Part shown: one piece after another, positions 62,337 through 64,000 of the stretch
Numbering within the stretch: position 1 is the first letter of the stretch
Layout of the letters: every line of letters begins with the position of its first letter
Source of the DNA: Solen grandis
Taxonomy: Eukaryota > Mollusca > Bivalvia > Adapedonta > Solenidae
Length of the DNA: 64,000 bases
Direction of reading: 5' to 3'
Assembly: GCA_021229015.1 (NCBI GenBank)
Contig: CM037777.1
Span: forward strand, 52,134,423-52,198,422
Program-made: the position numbers and the translations under genes
The notes under the pieces: model-generated
Databases searched by the model: none
What the model saw: the letters and a program-made list of their open reading frames with translations, nothing else
What the model was told of the DNA's origin: nothing

Positions 62337-62745
62337 ATACCAAGTGGTCGAGTCCCGAATTGTCCGAGAGATATGTACCTTACTATTCTGGAAGACGACA
62401 GCTATGAGTGTTTCCACTGCTCTGACTGCTCGGAAGGTTTTGGAGAGATTATTGGCTGCCTACCCAACAAAGATCGTGTTTGTGTTGCCTGCCCAACAGG
62501 CACCTTCAACGATGGCACCCAGAACCATTGCAGACCATGTAAATCATGTGGACCTGGTCAGTGCATCATGCAGGATTGCAAAAGTGATCAGGATACTGTT
62601 TGTAAAACACACCTTATGTCTAAGGTTTCGACAAAAGCAGATGAACCATACTGCCAGACAACAGAGTCTCCGATTCATTCAGGTGGTACGACAAAGTCTC
62701 AGATTGATTCAAGTGGTACGGCAAACTCTACAACTGATAAAGATG
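62337..62745 (+). CDS. TNF-receptor-superfamily exon with two cysteine-rich domains, partial gene
   Basis: Seen: acceptor atttag before 62337, an open frame, then donor GATG/gtatgg after 62745 (409 nt, leaving phase 1). The peptide begins IPSGRVPNCPRD and shows two TNFR cysteine-rich repeats: CFHCSDC with a closing DRVC, then CPTGTF, HCRPCKSC, GQC and a closing DTVC. A Ser/Thr-rich stalk with repeated SGGT/SSGT motifs follows. Known: such receptors bind TNF-family ligands outside the cell, and the stalk normally leads to a membrane span. No signal peptide or membrane exon is certain here. A weak next exon is 63306-63369 (ttttag acceptor, gtaagt donor, open in phase). A possible alternative is 63652-63732, which ends in a stop. 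The upstream exons were not found. Confidence 0.7.
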
Positions 62746-64000
62746 GTATGGTGTTGTTTATTTAATAATTTTCTTAATGTAATGACACTGAATCAACGTT
62801 CGTTTTATTAATCAATAGTCAATAGGTGCTCACTTTGACTACCTGATATGGGACGGTACTTTTAACATTGTGTATTAAAGTATGGTTTACCTATAAAACC
62901 TGTATGTGATGACTCGCCTTATAGTTCTTTCATGTATAATAGTTACACCCTTTCCATAATAATACATACTGTAAACCAGGAAACTTTTGTGTCAAGAAAC
63001 TTTCGCGTTTTGATGCATCCATACATATTCGCGGCGTAATACTTTCGCGGATTTGAGCAGACCGCGAATCTCGCGTAACAATGCACGCTACGAACCAAAG
63101 TATTCATTGACACGGCATTCCAATACACTTAACGGTTATTTTTCTGATCAGTGGTCATTGTATATGAGTGAACAGTTTTTAGTTAATAGTTTTTAGACTA
63201 GCTGTTGTTGAGTTTTTGTTAATCATACAATAAACCTGGGCAAATAATATTTATAATAATATAAGACCACCGTACTTATGATTGACAATCACTCAATATT
63301 TTTAGTGCAATGTGACCCTAGACTAAAAGTGCGGGGGTCTCGTTCAACCAGACATGGCAATGTTTGTGGGTAAGTTCCATATTATCAGATTAATAGGTCA
63401 CAACTTGAATTTGTCCATGTCTCTCGGTAGCTTTAGTTCCACAATAATTCAACACTCCAGTCACAATGGGACAGTGAACAATGGTAGGTAATTACCATTC
63501 ACCAATATACAAGACTACCTGAATACTGCTTTAAACATTGGGTCAGGTTGAGACTCACGCCCGGTTTGTACTTCAAAGAAGACACTTGCCCGTATTAAAG
63601 TATGGCTAACTCTAATACTTTAAACGTTAATACGTTTGAATTACCAACAGATACAGAACTTGAGAAGAAACGTTCAAGGCAAGATGCAGACACTGTGTTT
63701 CATCAATATCTGGGAGCCAGTAATGTTAATTAATTACATTTCCATCTTAATGGAAATTTAATCAATTACATTTTAAAATAACTGTAATGTTAAAGGTAAT
63801 TGTAATGCCATTTTTGCAATATAATGTGTAATATTATTAATTACATTGTCATGTAATTGGACCTATGACTGATATATATCACATGAAATTTCGTTAAAAA
63901 ACAGTCTATACTCTATTGTTTTCCGTTTACTTTGATAGTGAAAAGACCATCAGTTTAAATTCAAATTGAAATCATGCATATTATATGCACAATCAACAAA
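62746..64000. other. Probable intron and weak exon candidates after the TNFR exon
   Basis: 63306-63369 and 63652-63732 have splice-like borders and open frames in phase with the 62745 donor. The block 62980-63080 (aaactttcgcg, gaatctcgcg) looks like a dispersed repeat. Confidence 0.35.

Overview
This is a eukaryotic window, most likely a bivalve or other lophotrochozoan genome. It has intron-rich genes with GT-AG junctions, dense SINE/MITE/satellite content of molluscan type, many microsatellites and a 100-N assembly gap at 18480-18579. Only a small fraction codes for protein.

Layout. 0.36-1 kb: a dispersed repeat with inverted ends, with a relative at 56.2-56.65 kb. 1-18.4 kb: a gene-poor stretch of mostly unique, complex sequence containing one convincing coding signal, a first exon on + (11071-11224) that starts with a SNAG repressor motif and ends in a consensus splice donor. 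18.58-23.87 kb: a 5-kb satellite region with three unit types (22, ~31 and 39 bp), interrupted by a truncated hAT-like element with a BED zinc-finger fragment. 24-28 kb: simple repeats and a MITE-like element. 28.3-37.0 kb and 44.1-52.1 kb: two tandem paralogous nine-exon genes on the minus strand. 37.5-44 kb between them: SINEs and a decayed non-LTR retrotransposon. 53-60.4 kb: SINEs, a minisatellite and a dimeric ~1.43-kb element. 62.3-62.75 kb (+): an exon with TNF-receptor cysteine-rich repeats.

The main result is the paralogous pair. Each gene joins an N-terminal macro domain (ADP-ribose-binding fold, exons 1-3) through a divergent linker (exon 4) to a C-terminal module matching the RING-Cys-relay (RCR) E3 ligase domain of MYCBP2/PAM/Highwire (exons 5-9), including both relay cysteines. 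I know of no described family with a macro domain fused to an RCR ligase. Gene A (28.3-37.0 kb) looks intact at 552 codons. Gene B (44.1-52.1 kb) has the same exon plan, but its last exon is one base short of frame. A perfect interferon-stimulated-response-element (IRF) match lies 56-69 bp upstream of gene A's start codon, and a decayed version lies at nearly the same distance upstream of gene B. The architecture and promoter recall the interferon-induced vertebrate DTX3L/PARP9 pair, which links ADP-ribose recognition to ubiquitin transfer with unrelated domains. That functional analogy is inference.
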